Below are positions 14,159 through 21,764 of a stretch of DNA of 35,048 bases, one piece after another. Source of the stretch: Burkholderiales bacterium (lineage in GTDB: Bacteria > Pseudomonadota > Gammaproteobacteria > Burkholderiales > Burkholderiaceae_C); contig JAIXKR010000163.1 of assembly GCA_026932235.1 (NCBI GenBank), forward strand, positions 1 to 35,048. Reading direction: 5' to 3'. The notes below the pieces were generated by a model. The model was not told the DNA's origin, made no database searches, and was given only the letters and a program-made list of their open reading frames with translations. A program made the translations under genes and the position numbers. How positions within the stretch are numbered: the stretch's first letter is position 1; every line of letters starts with the position of its first letter.

Positions 14159-15019
14159 CTACAAGCCCCGCACCATCTCCACGTGCGCGATGCCGGCCTC
14201 GTCGAACTGCGGGCCGCGCGGCTGGAAGCCCGCGCGCAGGTAGAAGGGCGCGGCGCTGGTCTGCGCGTGCAGCAGCACCTCGCGCTCGCCGCGGGCGCGT
14301 GCCGAGTCCATCAGCGCCTCGAGCACGGCGCGGCCGATGCCGCTCCCGCGCACGGACGGCAGCACCGCCATGCGGCCGATCTTGGCCGTTCCCGGCACGT
14401 GCTCGAAGAGCCGCCCGGTCGCCAGCGGCATGCCCAGGCGGTTGTAGGCGACGGCATGCGCGCAACCGGCGTCGACCTCGTCCCATTCCATCTCCGCCGG
14501 GATCCCCTGCTCCTCGATGAAGACCTTGGTGCGAATCGGACGTGCATCCGGCCCCAGCGCCTCCCAGCGCCCGACGCGTACGCGGGCCACCGCTTCGCCC
14601 GCTTCGAACGCGAGCAGCACGCCGCGCAGCGCCTGCGGCAGCGGCTTGCCCGCGCCGGTGTCCGGGTCGATGCAGGCGTAGATCAGCTCGCCATGCGCCA
14701 AGCCCTCCTCGCCGCGCATGCAGGCGGCTTCGAACGCGAGACCCGAATCGTCGATGCGGGCGCAGCACAGGCCGATGATGAGCGCATCGTCGTCGTGCGC
14801 GGACGCCTCCAGTTCGAGCGTGGCGCGGCGCAGACTCAGCCCGCACTGCAATCGCGCCATCGTTTCGCGGAACGGCAGCGCCAGCGCGCGCCAATAGCCG
14901 GCGATCGCGTTGTCGAACCAGGCCAGGACGTGGCTGCCCGAGGCGGCGCCTTGTCGGTCCACCTCGGCGCGGCGCACGCGCAGGGGTTCGCGATAGCGAA
15001 ACGGCTTCACCGCATTCAT
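14159..15019 (-). CDS. hotdog thioesterase-like / GNAT acetyltransferase fusion protein
   Basis: 286 residues with two domains. Residues about 8-135 follow the YbgC/4HBT acyl-CoA thioesterase pattern: REPLRVRRAEVDRQGAASGS, with Asp21 in the catalytic D-x-x-G position, then HVLAWFDNAIAGYW; the usual His-Val-Asn after it is not conserved. Residues about 146-286 are a GNAT N-acetyltransferase: TKVFIEEQGIPAEMEWDEVD, AHAVAYNRLGMPLATGRL, the acetyl-CoA loop VLPSVRGSGIGRAVLEAL and the C-terminal FYLRAGFQPRG. The VFIEEQGIP start is typical of ElaA/YjcF-like GNATs. The ATG at 15019 overlaps the esterase stop by ATGA, so the two are coupled. Substrates are unknown; joint handling of an acyl-CoA and an acyl or acetyl acceptor is a reasonable inference. 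Confidence 0.82.
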   Translation of the reverse strand: MNAVKPFRYREPLRVRRAEVDRQGAASGSHVLAWFDNAIAGYWRALALPFRETMARLQCGLSLRRATLELEASAHDDDALIIGLCCARIDDSGLAFEAACMRGEEGLAHGELIYACIDPDTGAGKPLPQALRGVLLAFEAGEAVARVRVGRWEALGPDARPIRTKVFIEEQGIPAEMEWDEVDAGCAHAVAYNRLGMPLATGRLFEHVPGTAKIGRMAVLPSVRGSGIGRAVLEALMDSARARGEREVLLHAQTSAAPFYLRAGFQPRGPQFDEAGIAHVEMVRGL

Positions 15020-15960
15020 GGGCCCAGTCCCTCCTTCATCGCCGCCGCAGCCACATCCAGCGCGAGGCCGGCTTCCTTGATCGCACGCCCCATCTTGATG
15101 AAGTCGTGTGTCAGGCCGCGGTAGAGCTCGAGCGCGACGTCAACGCCGGCCGCGCGCAGCCGGTCGGCGAAGGCCAGGCCCTCGTCGAGCAGCGGGTCGC
15201 ACTCGGCGAGGATGACGCAGGCGTCGGCCACGCCCTCCAGGTCCTCCGCCAGCAGCGGCGCGAAGCGCCAGTCCTCGCGCTGCTCCCGCGGGATGTATTG
15301 GTCGAAGAACCAGGCGATGACGTCGTCGTCGAGCAGGAAGCCGCGCGCAAAGCGCCGGTGCGAGGCGGTGTCCGCATGCGCGGTCGTGCCCGGTGTGATG
15401 AGCAGCTGCAGCCGCAGCGGGACGCCGGTGTCGCGCGCGTGGATCGCTGCCACCGCGGCCAGCGTGCCGCCGGCGCTGTCGCCGCCGACGCCCAGGCGCC
15501 GGCCATCGAGCCCTCGCTCGTCGGCACGCGTGGCCAGGTACCGCAGCGCCGCCCAGCTGTCGTCGACGGCAGCCGGAAACGGGTGTTCGGGCGCCAGGCG
15601 GTAATCGAGCGCCACCACCGCGCAGCCGCTGCGCCGCGCGAGCTGGCGGCACAGGCTTTCGTGCGTCTCGAGGCCGCCGATCACGAAACCGCCACCGTGC
15701 AGGTAGAGCAAGGCCGGCAGCCGCTCGCGAGAGGGCGCGTAGAGCCGCGCCGGCCGCGGCCGGCCGTCTCCGCCGGGCAGCTCGATGTCCTCGATGCGCT
15801 CCAGTGGCACGCGCGGCAGGTCCAGCACTTCGGCGGCGCGAAGGTAGGCCGCACGCGCTTCGGCCGCGGGCAGATGATGCAAGGGCGTGCGGCGGGCGCG
15901 GCCGATGCGTTCGAGCACGCCGGCCATCGCGGGAGTCAGCGAGGGAAGCCTGGAAGTCAC
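15016..15960 (-). CDS. alpha/beta hydrolase of the hormone-sensitive lipase family (esterase)
   Basis: 314 residues, normal for Aes/NlhH-type carboxylesterases. The oxyanion motif LYLHGGGFVIGG and the nucleophile elbow VGGDSAGGTLA are both clear. Asp of AECDPLLDEG and His of GLTHDFIKMG complete the triad. ALDYRLAPEHPFPAAVDD is the family hallmark. No signal peptide is evident. The start is uncertain: the frame is open to 16065, but the conserved N-terminus (LTPAMAGVLERIG) begins just after a GTG at 15960, which I prefer; an ATG at 15927 would cut into it. It overlaps the hotdog-GNAT gene by four bases, suggesting joint ester and acyl metabolism. The natural ester is unknown. Confidence 0.88.
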   Translation of the reverse strand: MTSRLPSLTPAMAGVLERIGRARRTPLHHLPAAEARAAYLRAAEVLDLPRVPLERIEDIELPGGDGRPRPARLYAPSRERLPALLYLHGGGFVIGGLETHESLCRQLARRSGCAVVALDYRLAPEHPFPAAVDDSWAALRYLATRADERGLDGRRLGVGGDSAGGTLAAVAAIHARDTGVPLRLQLLITPGTTAHADTASHRRFARGFLLDDDVIAWFFDQYIPREQREDWRFAPLLAEDLEGVADACVILAECDPLLDEGLAFADRLRAAGVDVALELYRGLTHDFIKMGRAIKEAGLALDVAAAAMKEGLGP

Positions 15961-16071
15961 ACGATCCACTGCGCCGGCCGTTCCACACCCCGACGCGACG
16001 CGGTCCAAACGACGAGGGGCCGGACGTCGCCGTCGGGCCCCTGTTCCAGTCGAGCGGATCGCCACCGCATC

Positions 16072-16148
16072 TGGTAGGCGCTAGAGGACTCGAACCTCCG
16101 ACCCCCACCATGTCAAGGTGGTGCTCTAACCAGCTGAGCTAAGCGCCT
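16072..16148 (-). tRNA. tRNA-Val (anticodon GAC)
   Basis: 77 bases, including an encoded CCA (complement of 16072-16074). The acceptor stem AGGCGCT pairs with AGCGCCT; the D-arm GCTC...GAGC, the anticodon stem CCACC/GGTGG and the T-arm GGAGG-TTCGAGT-CCTCT are all complete. The anticodon loop TTGACAT puts GAC at positions 34-36, reading GUC and GUU valine codons. It lies between the esterase gene and the divergent rluA. Confidence 0.97.
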
Positions 16149-16160
16149 GGGAAGCCTCGC

Positions 16161-16166
16161 AGTATA
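16161..16166 (-). promoter_or_regulatory. -10 element of the tRNA-Val promoter
   Basis: TATACT on the minus strand ends 12 bases before the mature tRNA 5' end, matching sigma-70 at 5 of 6 positions. No good -35 hexamer is seen at 16-18 bases. It overlaps the leader of the divergent rluA, whose ATG is at 16178. Confidence 0.5.
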
Positions 16167-16177
16167 ACGGGTTTCCG

Positions 16178-16798
16178 ATGGCCTTCCTGATCCACCTCGA
16201 CGCGGAGTTCGCACTCGTGAACAAGCCCACGGGCTTGCTCTCGGTGCCCGGGCGCGGCCCCGAGCGCGCGGAATGCGCCTGGACACGCGTGCAGCGGCTC
16301 GCTGCCGATGCCCTCGTCGTGCACCGGCTGGACATGGCGACGTCCGGGCTGCTGCTGTTCGCGCGCGGCGCCGTGCTGCAGCGAGCGCTGAGCATGGCGT
16401 TCGCGGCGCGTGCCGTCGACAAGCGCTACGAAGCCCTGGTGCACGGCGGTCCCGAGGCCGAGAGGGGAGAGATCGCGCTGCCGCTGGCCGCCGACTGGAC
16501 GCAGCGGCCGCGCCAGAAGGTCGATGCCACGCACGGCAAGCCAAGCCTGACCCGCTGGCAGGTGCAGGCGCGCGAGGGCGGACGCACACGGCTGTCGCTG
16601 CAGCCGGTGACGGGGCGCTCGCATCAACTGCGCGTGCACCTCGCGGCGATGGGCTGGCCGATCGTCGGTGACGCGCTCTACGACGACGCCGATCGCGCCG
16701 CCACGGTGCCGCGACTGATGCTGCATGCGTGCGAACTGGCGCTTGCACACCCGCTGGACGGACGCCGGCTTCACTGGCGTGCGCCCGCGCCGTTCTGA
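16178..16798 (+). CDS. rluA: RluA-family pseudouridine synthase (rRNA/tRNA)
   Basis: 206 residues, the short RluA form (E. coli 219) without an S4 domain. It converts uridine to pseudouridine in RNA; E. coli RluA acts on 23S rRNA position 746 and several tRNA anticodon stems at position 32. The catalytic Asp52 sits in VVHRLDMATSGLLLFA. The N-terminal LVNKPTGLLSVPGRG and C-terminal VTGRSHQLRVHLAAMGWPIVGDALY are the other family motifs, and LMLHACELALAHP closes the domain. The C-terminal end is compact with no extra domain. The ATG at 16178 begins close to the divergent tRNA-Val gene, whose promoter it overlaps. Specificity within the RluA family is inferred from size and motif spacing only. 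Confidence 0.88.
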   Translation: MAFLIHLDAEFALVNKPTGLLSVPGRGPERAECAWTRVQRLAADALVVHRLDMATSGLLLFARGAVLQRALSMAFAARAVDKRYEALVHGGPEAERGEIALPLAADWTQRPRQKVDATHGKPSLTRWQVQAREGGRTRLSLQPVTGRSHQLRVHLAAMGWPIVGDALYDDADRAATVPRLMLHACELALAHPLDGRRLHWRAPAPF

Positions 16799-16817
16799 CG
16801 GTACCTCGCGCCGGACT

Positions 16818-16835
16818 CCGCGCCCATCGGCGCGG
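16818..16835 (+). terminator. GC hairpin between rluA and the dehydrogenase gene
   Basis: CCGCGCC, loop CATC, GGCGCGG: a perfect seven-pair stem 20 bases after the rluA stop, ending 14 bases before the next ATG. A run CTATCCT follows instead of T's. It could attenuate read-through or mask the ribosome site of the downstream gene. Confidence 0.35.
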
Positions 16836-16849
16836 CTATCCTCACCGGC

Positions 16850-17590
16850 ATGAGCATCACCTTGTCCATCGTCACCGGCGCCTCGCGCGGACTCGGGCGC
16901 GCCGTCGCCGAGCAGCTGCTCGCGCGCGGCGAGCACGTCATCGCGATTTCACGCCAAGCGCCCGAAGGCCTTTCCTCGCCGCGGCTGCAGCACTGGAGCG
17001 CCGACCTCGCCGAGGCGGGGGCGGTGGCCACGCGCCTGCACGACCACCTGCAGGCGCAGGGTGCGCGGTCCTTCGCGTCGCTCGCGCTCATCAACAACGC
17101 AGGCGTGATCCCGGCGCTGGCGCCGCTGGGCGAGGTCGACGGCGAGGACCTCGCGCGCGCGCTGCGCGTCGGGCTCGAGGCGCCGATGCGGCTCACCGCC
17201 GCGTTCCTCGCCGCCACGCGAGGCTGGACGATGCCACGCAAGCTGCTGCTCGTGTCCTCGGGACTGGGGCGGCGCGCGATGGCCGGCAGCGCGTCGTACT
17301 GCGCGGCGAAGGCGGGACTGGACCACCTGGCGCGCGCGGTCGCGCTGGAGGAGGCCGCGCAGGCCCATGGCGCGCGCATCGTCTCGCTCGCCCCGGGCGT
17401 GATCGACACCGACATGCAGCGGCAATTGCGCAGCGCAGACGCACTGGTGTTCCCCGAACGCGAGCACTTCGCCGCGCTGCATCGTGACGGCCGGCTCGAC
17501 AGCCCCGCGACCGCGGCGGCGCGGCTGATCGGCCATCTGGATCGGGCGGATTTCGGCTCCGATCCCGTGGCGGACGTGCGGCACGGGTGA
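16850..17590 (+). CDS. short-chain dehydrogenase/reductase (sepiapterin-reductase-like)
   Basis: 246 residues, a classical SDR. The NAD(P)-binding loop SIVTGASRGLGRAVAEQLL begins at residue 6, and LINNAGVIPALAPL and LLLVSSGLGRRAMAGSASYCAAKAG carry the Asn, Ser and Tyr-x-x-x-Lys catalytic residues. VSLAPGVIDTDMQRQLR is the PG motif. Arg in ASRGLG and the following AISRQ suggest NADPH preference. The C-terminal HRDGRLDSPATAAARLIGHL segment resembles benzil or sepiapterin reductases and FabG-like oxidoreductases used for small carbonyls; the true substrate is unknown. It lies 51 bases downstream of rluA with an intervening hairpin, and converges on the phosphofructokinase gene. Confidence 0.9.
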   Translation: MSITLSIVTGASRGLGRAVAEQLLARGEHVIAISRQAPEGLSSPRLQHWSADLAEAGAVATRLHDHLQAQGARSFASLALINNAGVIPALAPLGEVDGEDLARALRVGLEAPMRLTAAFLAATRGWTMPRKLLLVSSGLGRRAMAGSASYCAAKAGLDHLARAVALEEAAQAHGARIVSLAPGVIDTDMQRQLRSADALVFPEREHFAALHRDGRLDSPATAAARLIGHLDRADFGSDPVADVRHG

Positions 17591-17592
17591 CG

Positions 17593-17627
17593 GGGCCGGA
17601 GGCGCTGAGGCGGCCTCTCCCCGGCCC
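17593..17627. terminator. possible bidirectional hairpin between convergent genes
   Basis: GGGCCGG (17593-17599) pairs with CCGGCCC (17621-17627); an inner GAGG/CCTC pair (17599-17602 with 17614-17617) can extend the stem with a bulge. It lies just after the dehydrogenase stop and 42 bases past the phosphofructokinase stop. No T-run is present on either strand. Confidence 0.35.
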
Positions 17628-17669
17628 TCCCGCGCACGGCACGAGAGGCAGGTTCCCGAAGTCGCGGGA

Positions 17670-18728
17670 TCAGCTGCCGAGCATCACGCCGATGCCGCGC
17701 GCGGTGGCCAGCAGTGCGTGTTCCGGCGGTACCGTGCGGCTGCGGTCGGCGACGTCGCCGATCGGCACGCTGTCGATGCGGTCGCATTGCAGCGCAACCA
17801 TGCGGCCGAATTCGCCGCGGCGCACGAGTTGCGCGGCGTGGTAGCCGAAACGCGTGGCGAGCACGCGGTCGAAGGCCGTGGGTGAGCCCCCGCGCTGCAC
17901 ATGGCCGAGCACCGTGCAGCGCACCTCGGTCGACAAGCGCCGCGAGAGCTCGTGCTGCAGCAACACGCCCACGCCGCCCAGGCGCAGCGGGTCCGGACTG
18001 TCGGCGATGCGCTCGCGCACGACGAGGCTGCCCTGCAGCGGCACGCCCTCGCCGATGCAGATCAGCGTGTAGCCCTGGTCGCGCTCGCGCGCGCGGCAGT
18101 GCTCGGCCACGGCGTCGACGTCCACCGGCAGCTCCGGCAGCAGGATGACGTCGGCGCCGCCGGCGATTCCACCTTCCAGCGCGATCCAGCCCGCGTAGCG
18201 TCCCATGGTCTCGGCGATGAGCACGCGGCGGTGGCTGCGTGCCGTCGTCTCCAGCCGGTCCAGCGCCTCGGCGACGACTGCCACCGCGCTGTCGAAGCCG
18301 AAGCTGCGGTCGTTGTGAACGAGGTCGTTGTCGATCGTCTTGGGCACGCCGACCACCGGCAGCCCGAGCGCGCTGAAGCGGTTGGCGATGCTCATCGTGC
18401 CGTCGCCGCCGATGGCCACGAGCGCGTCCAGGCCGAGATCGCGCGCGCTCGCCATCGCCACCGCCGAGCGGTCGGCACCGCCGGCGGCGATGTCCTCGAA
18501 TGGATTGCAGCGATTGTGCGTTCCCAGCACGGTGCCGCCCTGCGCCAGCAGGCCTTCGACCGCGCGCACGTCGAGCGCGCGCGTACGCTGCGTCAGCAGC
18601 CCTTCGAAGCCGCGCTCGATTCCGGTGACGCGCGCCCCGGCCTCGTTCACGAGTGCCAGCGTGACGGCACGGATGACGGCGTTCAGCCCCGGGCAATCGC
18701 CGCCGCCGGTGAGGATGCCGACGTGCAT
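17670..18728 (-). CDS. pfkA: 6-phosphofructokinase (phosphofructokinase-family, probably ATP-using)
   Basis: 352 residues. It phosphorylates fructose-6-phosphate at C1 in glycolysis, or runs reversibly if diphosphate-linked. The opening MHVGILTGGGDCPGLNAVIR is the PFK phosphate loop. GGDGT (about residues 107-111) and PKTIDNDL (129-136, base Asp133) follow, then ETMGRYAGWIAL and GHVQRGGSPTAFDRVLA. The Gly in GGDG, where diphosphate enzymes have Asp, points to ATP; but Lys in PKTIDND is the diphosphate-type residue, where E. coli PFK-1 has Gly. This mixed G/K pair is known in some ATP-dependent lineages. The ATG at 18728 lies one base past the S10 peptidase stop, so it is in one operon with it. 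Confidence 0.9.
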   Translation of the reverse strand: MHVGILTGGGDCPGLNAVIRAVTLALVNEAGARVTGIERGFEGLLTQRTRALDVRAVEGLLAQGGTVLGTHNRCNPFEDIAAGGADRSAVAMASARDLGLDALVAIGGDGTMSIANRFSALGLPVVGVPKTIDNDLVHNDRSFGFDSAVAVVAEALDRLETTARSHRRVLIAETMGRYAGWIALEGGIAGGADVILLPELPVDVDAVAEHCRARERDQGYTLICIGEGVPLQGSLVVRERIADSPDPLRLGGVGVLLQHELSRRLSTEVRCTVLGHVQRGGSPTAFDRVLATRFGYHAAQLVRRGEFGRMVALQCDRIDSVPIGDVADRSRTVPPEHALLATARGIGVMLGS

Positions 18729-18729
18729 G

Positions 18730-20253
18730 TCAGGCTCCGCGCGCGAGCCAGGCCGAGAGGTCGGCCCAGAGCTTGGCCAGATCCTCCCGGCGCGTGTACA
18801 TCATGTGGCCGGCGTCGTAGTAATGGTGCTCGACGCGAGCGGCCACCTCGGACGGCACGTCCAGGTGCGCGAGCGACCAGTCGCTGGCGCTGTAGGGCGT
18901 TCCCAGGTCGTAGCGTCCGCTGGCCACGAACACGCGCAGGTGCGCGTTGCGCCGCAGCGCGCGCGCGAGGTCGGGCGTCGTGCTGGCGTAGGCGTTGCCC
19001 TGGGCCTCGCCACGGTTCCAGTTCCAGGCCTTGTGCGTGGCGTTGCTGACGATTTCGAAGCGACCGGGCAGGCTCACGCCCAGCACCTGCCCGAAGTAGG
19101 CCATGGCCGCTGAGGTGTAGGCCGCAGCGATGGCCTCGATGCCGGGATCGAACTCCCAGGCGTGGCCGCGGCTGGCCGGCATCGGCCCGAGCGAGCGCGC
19201 CTCGAGCCGTCCCACCACCTGCCCGCGGTCACGCAGGGCCTCGAGAAAGTAGCTGCCGTCGCTGATGCGCAGGTTCAGCGACTCGACGAGCGCCGGCGAC
19301 AAGCCGGTGAGCTGCGCGATGCGTCGCGCGATGCGCGCACGACGCGCGCCGGACAGGCGGCCGCCCTGGTGCAATGCCGTGAGGTACTCCTCTTCGACGA
19401 AGGCCTCGGCGGCGGCGCGCGCGGCGGCCGCCGACTCGCCGAGCGTGCCCTTGAGCAGCCCGTGGTACTGCGAGACCTGCGCGAACGCGGGCAGGAAGAG
19501 CGCGTACGGCAGTTCGTTGGCCGGCGCGAAGACGAGGGTCTGCAGGTCCATCGCGCAGCTCACCAGCACCAGGCCCGCCAGAGGCACGCCGGCCGTCTGC
19601 AGGCTGTCGGCCAGCGCGGCCGCGCGCGTCGTGCCGTAGCTCTCGCCGGCGACGAAGACCGGCGAGCCCCAGCGGCCGTGGCGTGTGAGCCAGGCGCGCA
19701 CGACTTCGGCCAGTGCCGCGACGTCGCCATCCACCGACAGCATGCGCTTGCGCGCCGCTTCCGAGGCGCACACCGACCAGCCGGTGTGCGGCGGATCGAT
19801 GAAGACGAGGTCGAAGTGCGCCAACCAGGTCAGCGGGTTGTCGACGATCGCGCCCGGACCGCGCGCCGGCGTGGCGTCGTCCGGCACGACGACGCGCTTG
19901 GGGCCGAGCGCACCCAGGTGCAGCCAGACCGAGGCCGAGCCCGGTCCGCCGTTGAAGGCGAAGCACACCGGCCGCGTGCCGATGCCCTCGCCGGTGTAGA
20001 CGTAGCTGCTGGCCATCACCGCCGCCTGCGGCTCGGCGAGCGCGCCGTCGAAGCCTTCGGCGAGCACCGGCAGGAACTCCACCCTCGCCTCGTAACCGAG
20101 CGTCGACGCCGCCGTCTCCACGGTGCCCAGGCTCACCGCCGGCGCACGCGCGAGCAGCGACTCGACCGCTGCGCGCAGCTTGCGGTCGCCTTCACTCTCC
20201 TTCTCGGGTGCCGCGGCACTGGCCGCCGGATTGGCGTCGGTGGAGTCGCTCAT
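18730..20253 (-). CDS. peptidase S10 (serine carboxypeptidase family), no visible signal peptide
   Basis: 507 residues, family length. It removes C-terminal amino acids with a Ser-Asp-His triad. Visible are FAFNGGPGSASVWLHLG (about 98-114), the nucleophile Ser205 in VAGESYGTTRAAALAD, Asp in VASGRYDLGTP and His in YDAGHMMYTR. DPPHTGWSVC is the family aromatic loop. The N-terminus MSDSTDANPAASAAAPEKES is hydrophilic and Ala/Glu-rich, with no hydrophobic stretch, unlike the many S10 members that are secreted. The ATG at 20253 has AAGGA eight bases upstream; the frame stays open to 20406 without adding a signal. It sits 37 bases after the dehydratase gene and one base before the phosphofructokinase start. 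The substrate is unknown. Confidence 0.9.
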   Translation of the reverse strand: MSDSTDANPAASAAAPEKESEGDRKLRAAVESLLARAPAVSLGTVETAASTLGYEARVEFLPVLAEGFDGALAEPQAAVMASSYVYTGEGIGTRPVCFAFNGGPGSASVWLHLGALGPKRVVVPDDATPARGPGAIVDNPLTWLAHFDLVFIDPPHTGWSVCASEAARKRMLSVDGDVAALAEVVRAWLTRHGRWGSPVFVAGESYGTTRAAALADSLQTAGVPLAGLVLVSCAMDLQTLVFAPANELPYALFLPAFAQVSQYHGLLKGTLGESAAAARAAAEAFVEEEYLTALHQGGRLSGARRARIARRIAQLTGLSPALVESLNLRISDGSYFLEALRDRGQVVGRLEARSLGPMPASRGHAWEFDPGIEAIAAAYTSAAMAYFGQVLGVSLPGRFEIVSNATHKAWNWNRGEAQGNAYASTTPDLARALRRNAHLRVFVASGRYDLGTPYSASDWSLAHLDVPSEVAARVEHHYYDAGHMMYTRREDLAKLWADLSAWLARGA

Positions 20254-20290
20254 GTACCGATCCTTGCGAGGGTTGGATGCAAAGACGGGC

Positions 20291-21277
20291 TCAGGCGTGC
20301 AGCAGCTGCGCAAAGCGCCCGAGATCGATGTTGCCACCGGAGACGATGATGCCCACGCGCTGGCCGCGCAAGTCGATCGCGCCTTCGAGCACCGCGGCCG
20401 CGGCAAGGCAGCCCGTGGGCTCGACGAGCATCTTCATGCGTTCGGCGAAGAAGCGCATCGTGCTGACGATCTGCGCGTCGCTGACCGTCAGCACGCCCTT
20501 GGCGAGTGCACGCACCACCGGGAAGGTGAGCTCGCCACAGGCCTGCGTCTGTGCGCCGTCGGCAAGCGTCTGCGGCGTGTCGATGCGAACGATCTCGCCA
20601 CGCGCGAGGCTTTGCTGCACGTCGTTGCCGGCCTCGGGCTCCACCCCCCAGACGCGCACGCCCGGTGAGCGGGCGTGCGCGGCAACGGCACAGCCGCTCA
20701 GGAGGCCACCACCGCCGACGCAGACGAGCAGGGTGTCGAGTGCGCCCACGTCCTCGATCAGCTCGAGCGCCGCCGTCCCCTGCCCCGCCATCACGTCGGC
20801 GTGGTCGTAAGGCGGGATCAGCACCATGCCGCGCTCGTGCGCGATGCGCCGGCCGATCGCCTCGCGGTCCTCGCCGAAGCGATCGTAGAGAACCACCTCG
20901 CTGCCGCGCATCCCCTGCTGGTAGGCGCGCGTGGCGGCGAGCTTGGACGCCGGGGCGTCGCGCGGCATGACGATGACACTGGGCATCTCCAGCAGCCGCG
21001 CCGACAGGGCGACCGCCTGCGCATGGTTGCCCGAGCTGAAGGTGATGACGCCGGCGCGCCGTTGCAGCGGCGTGAGGCGCGCCATCGCATTGAAGGCGCC
21101 ACGGAACTTGAATGCGCCCATGCGCTGGAAGTTCTCGCACTTGAAGTGCAGTTGCGCACCGCTGCGCTCGTCGGCGGTGCGCGAGCTGCGCACGGGCGTG
21201 CGATGGGCGACGCCGCGCAGCCGCTCTGCGGCCGCCGCGACGTCGGCAAAGCCGATGGCCAGGGGGGTTCCGTTCAT
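20291..21277 (-). CDS. PLP-dependent threonine/serine dehydratase-family enzyme (hydroxyaspartate ammonia-lyase or serine racemase type)
   Basis: 328 residues, fold type II. Lys57 in FQRMGAFKFRGAFNAM is the PLP Schiff-base residue, FSSGNHAQAVALSARLL binds the carboxylate, VCVGGGGLLSGCAVAA is the phosphate-binding glycine loop, and EPTGCLAAAAVL and VGIIVSGGNIDL complete the set. There is no C-terminal ACT domain, so it is the short catabolic type, not biosynthetic IlvA. FQRMGAFKFRGA is shared by threo-3-hydroxyaspartate ammonia-lyases and serine racemases. It likely deaminates or racemises serine, threonine or hydroxyaspartate in the cytoplasm. It is the first gene of the run leading to the S10 peptidase and phosphofructokinase. 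Choice among these reactions is not possible by eye. Confidence 0.9.
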   Translation of the reverse strand: MNGTPLAIGFADVAAAAERLRGVAHRTPVRSSRTADERSGAQLHFKCENFQRMGAFKFRGAFNAMARLTPLQRRAGVITFSSGNHAQAVALSARLLEMPSVIVMPRDAPASKLAATRAYQQGMRGSEVVLYDRFGEDREAIGRRIAHERGMVLIPPYDHADVMAGQGTAALELIEDVGALDTLLVCVGGGGLLSGCAVAAHARSPGVRVWGVEPEAGNDVQQSLARGEIVRIDTPQTLADGAQTQACGELTFPVVRALAKGVLTVSDAQIVSTMRFFAERMKMLVEPTGCLAAAAVLEGAIDLRGQRVGIIVSGGNIDLGRFAQLLHA

Positions 21278-21398
21278 GCCTCGAGCATAGACCCATGCGC
21301 GAGCGGCACCGAAATCGCCGCAGCGGCAAGCGCTTGCGGCTCCCGGCGTGGGCCGATCGCGGCCCTCGACCCGCGTGTACGGCGGCGTGATCGGTTTT

Positions 21399-21414
21399 GT
21401 TGCACTGCAGCAAC
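21399..21414. promoter_or_regulatory. palindrome in a divergent intergenic region, possible regulator site
   Basis: GTTGC and GCAAC flank ACTGCA, giving an interrupted palindrome in the 241 bases between the dehydratase gene and a small plus-strand ORF. Its TGCA-rich form resembles sites bound by PhaR-type regulators in betaproteobacteria, but I would not assign it. Nothing else coding is seen in 21278-21518. Confidence 0.25.
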
Positions 21415-21518
21415 ACCCAAACGAGGGGTCAGGGGCCGGAACCGGGACGGCTCTCTAGACCTCTGTCAGCATCGGTCGATGCGTGCGCGTTAGAGTCGGT
21501 GCGCACCCCGAGAAGTCG

Positions 21519-21749
21519 ATGTCGATGAACGCCCCCACCACGCACGAGCCGCAGGCCCTGGCCTTGGCGGAAATCATCGAGTTCAAGTGGCTGTTGGCGG
21601 GCGAAGGCGTGCGCGTGCACGTCGAGCGCCTTCAGAACGACACCGGCTACGCGCGCGCCTGCCTGGCGCGAGCCGACGCCTCCTCGCGCGAGACCGTACG
21701 CCGGCTGGCGCAGCGCTTGCGGCAGCGCCTGGGCCTGGAACCAGGCTGA
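21519..21749 (+). CDS. small conserved-looking hypothetical protein
   Basis: 76 residues from ATG 21519 (a second ATG lies two codons on). I do not recognise a named family. The sequence looks coding: EIIEFKWLLAGEGVRVHVER, then regularly spaced Ala/Arg helices (YARACLARADASSRETVRRL), and codon use with G/C thirds. It is soluble and basic at the C-terminus, with no Cys pair or signal, and could form a short helical bundle. The frame stays open to 21483, but GAGAAG lies three to eight bases before 21519. It converges on hrpA, ending 15 bases before that gene's stop. Confidence 0.6.
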   Translation: MSMNAPTTHEPQALALAEIIEFKWLLAGEGVRVHVERLQNDTGYARACLARADASSRETVRRLAQRLRQRLGLEPG

Positions 21750-21764
21750 AGCCCGCGCCCGGCG

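Noticed and set aside
16072-16148. tRNA-Val as an integration site for the surface locus
   Set aside because: No integrase gene and no repeat of the tRNA 3' end were seen near 4500 or 14000, and the tRNA lies two genes outside the locus.
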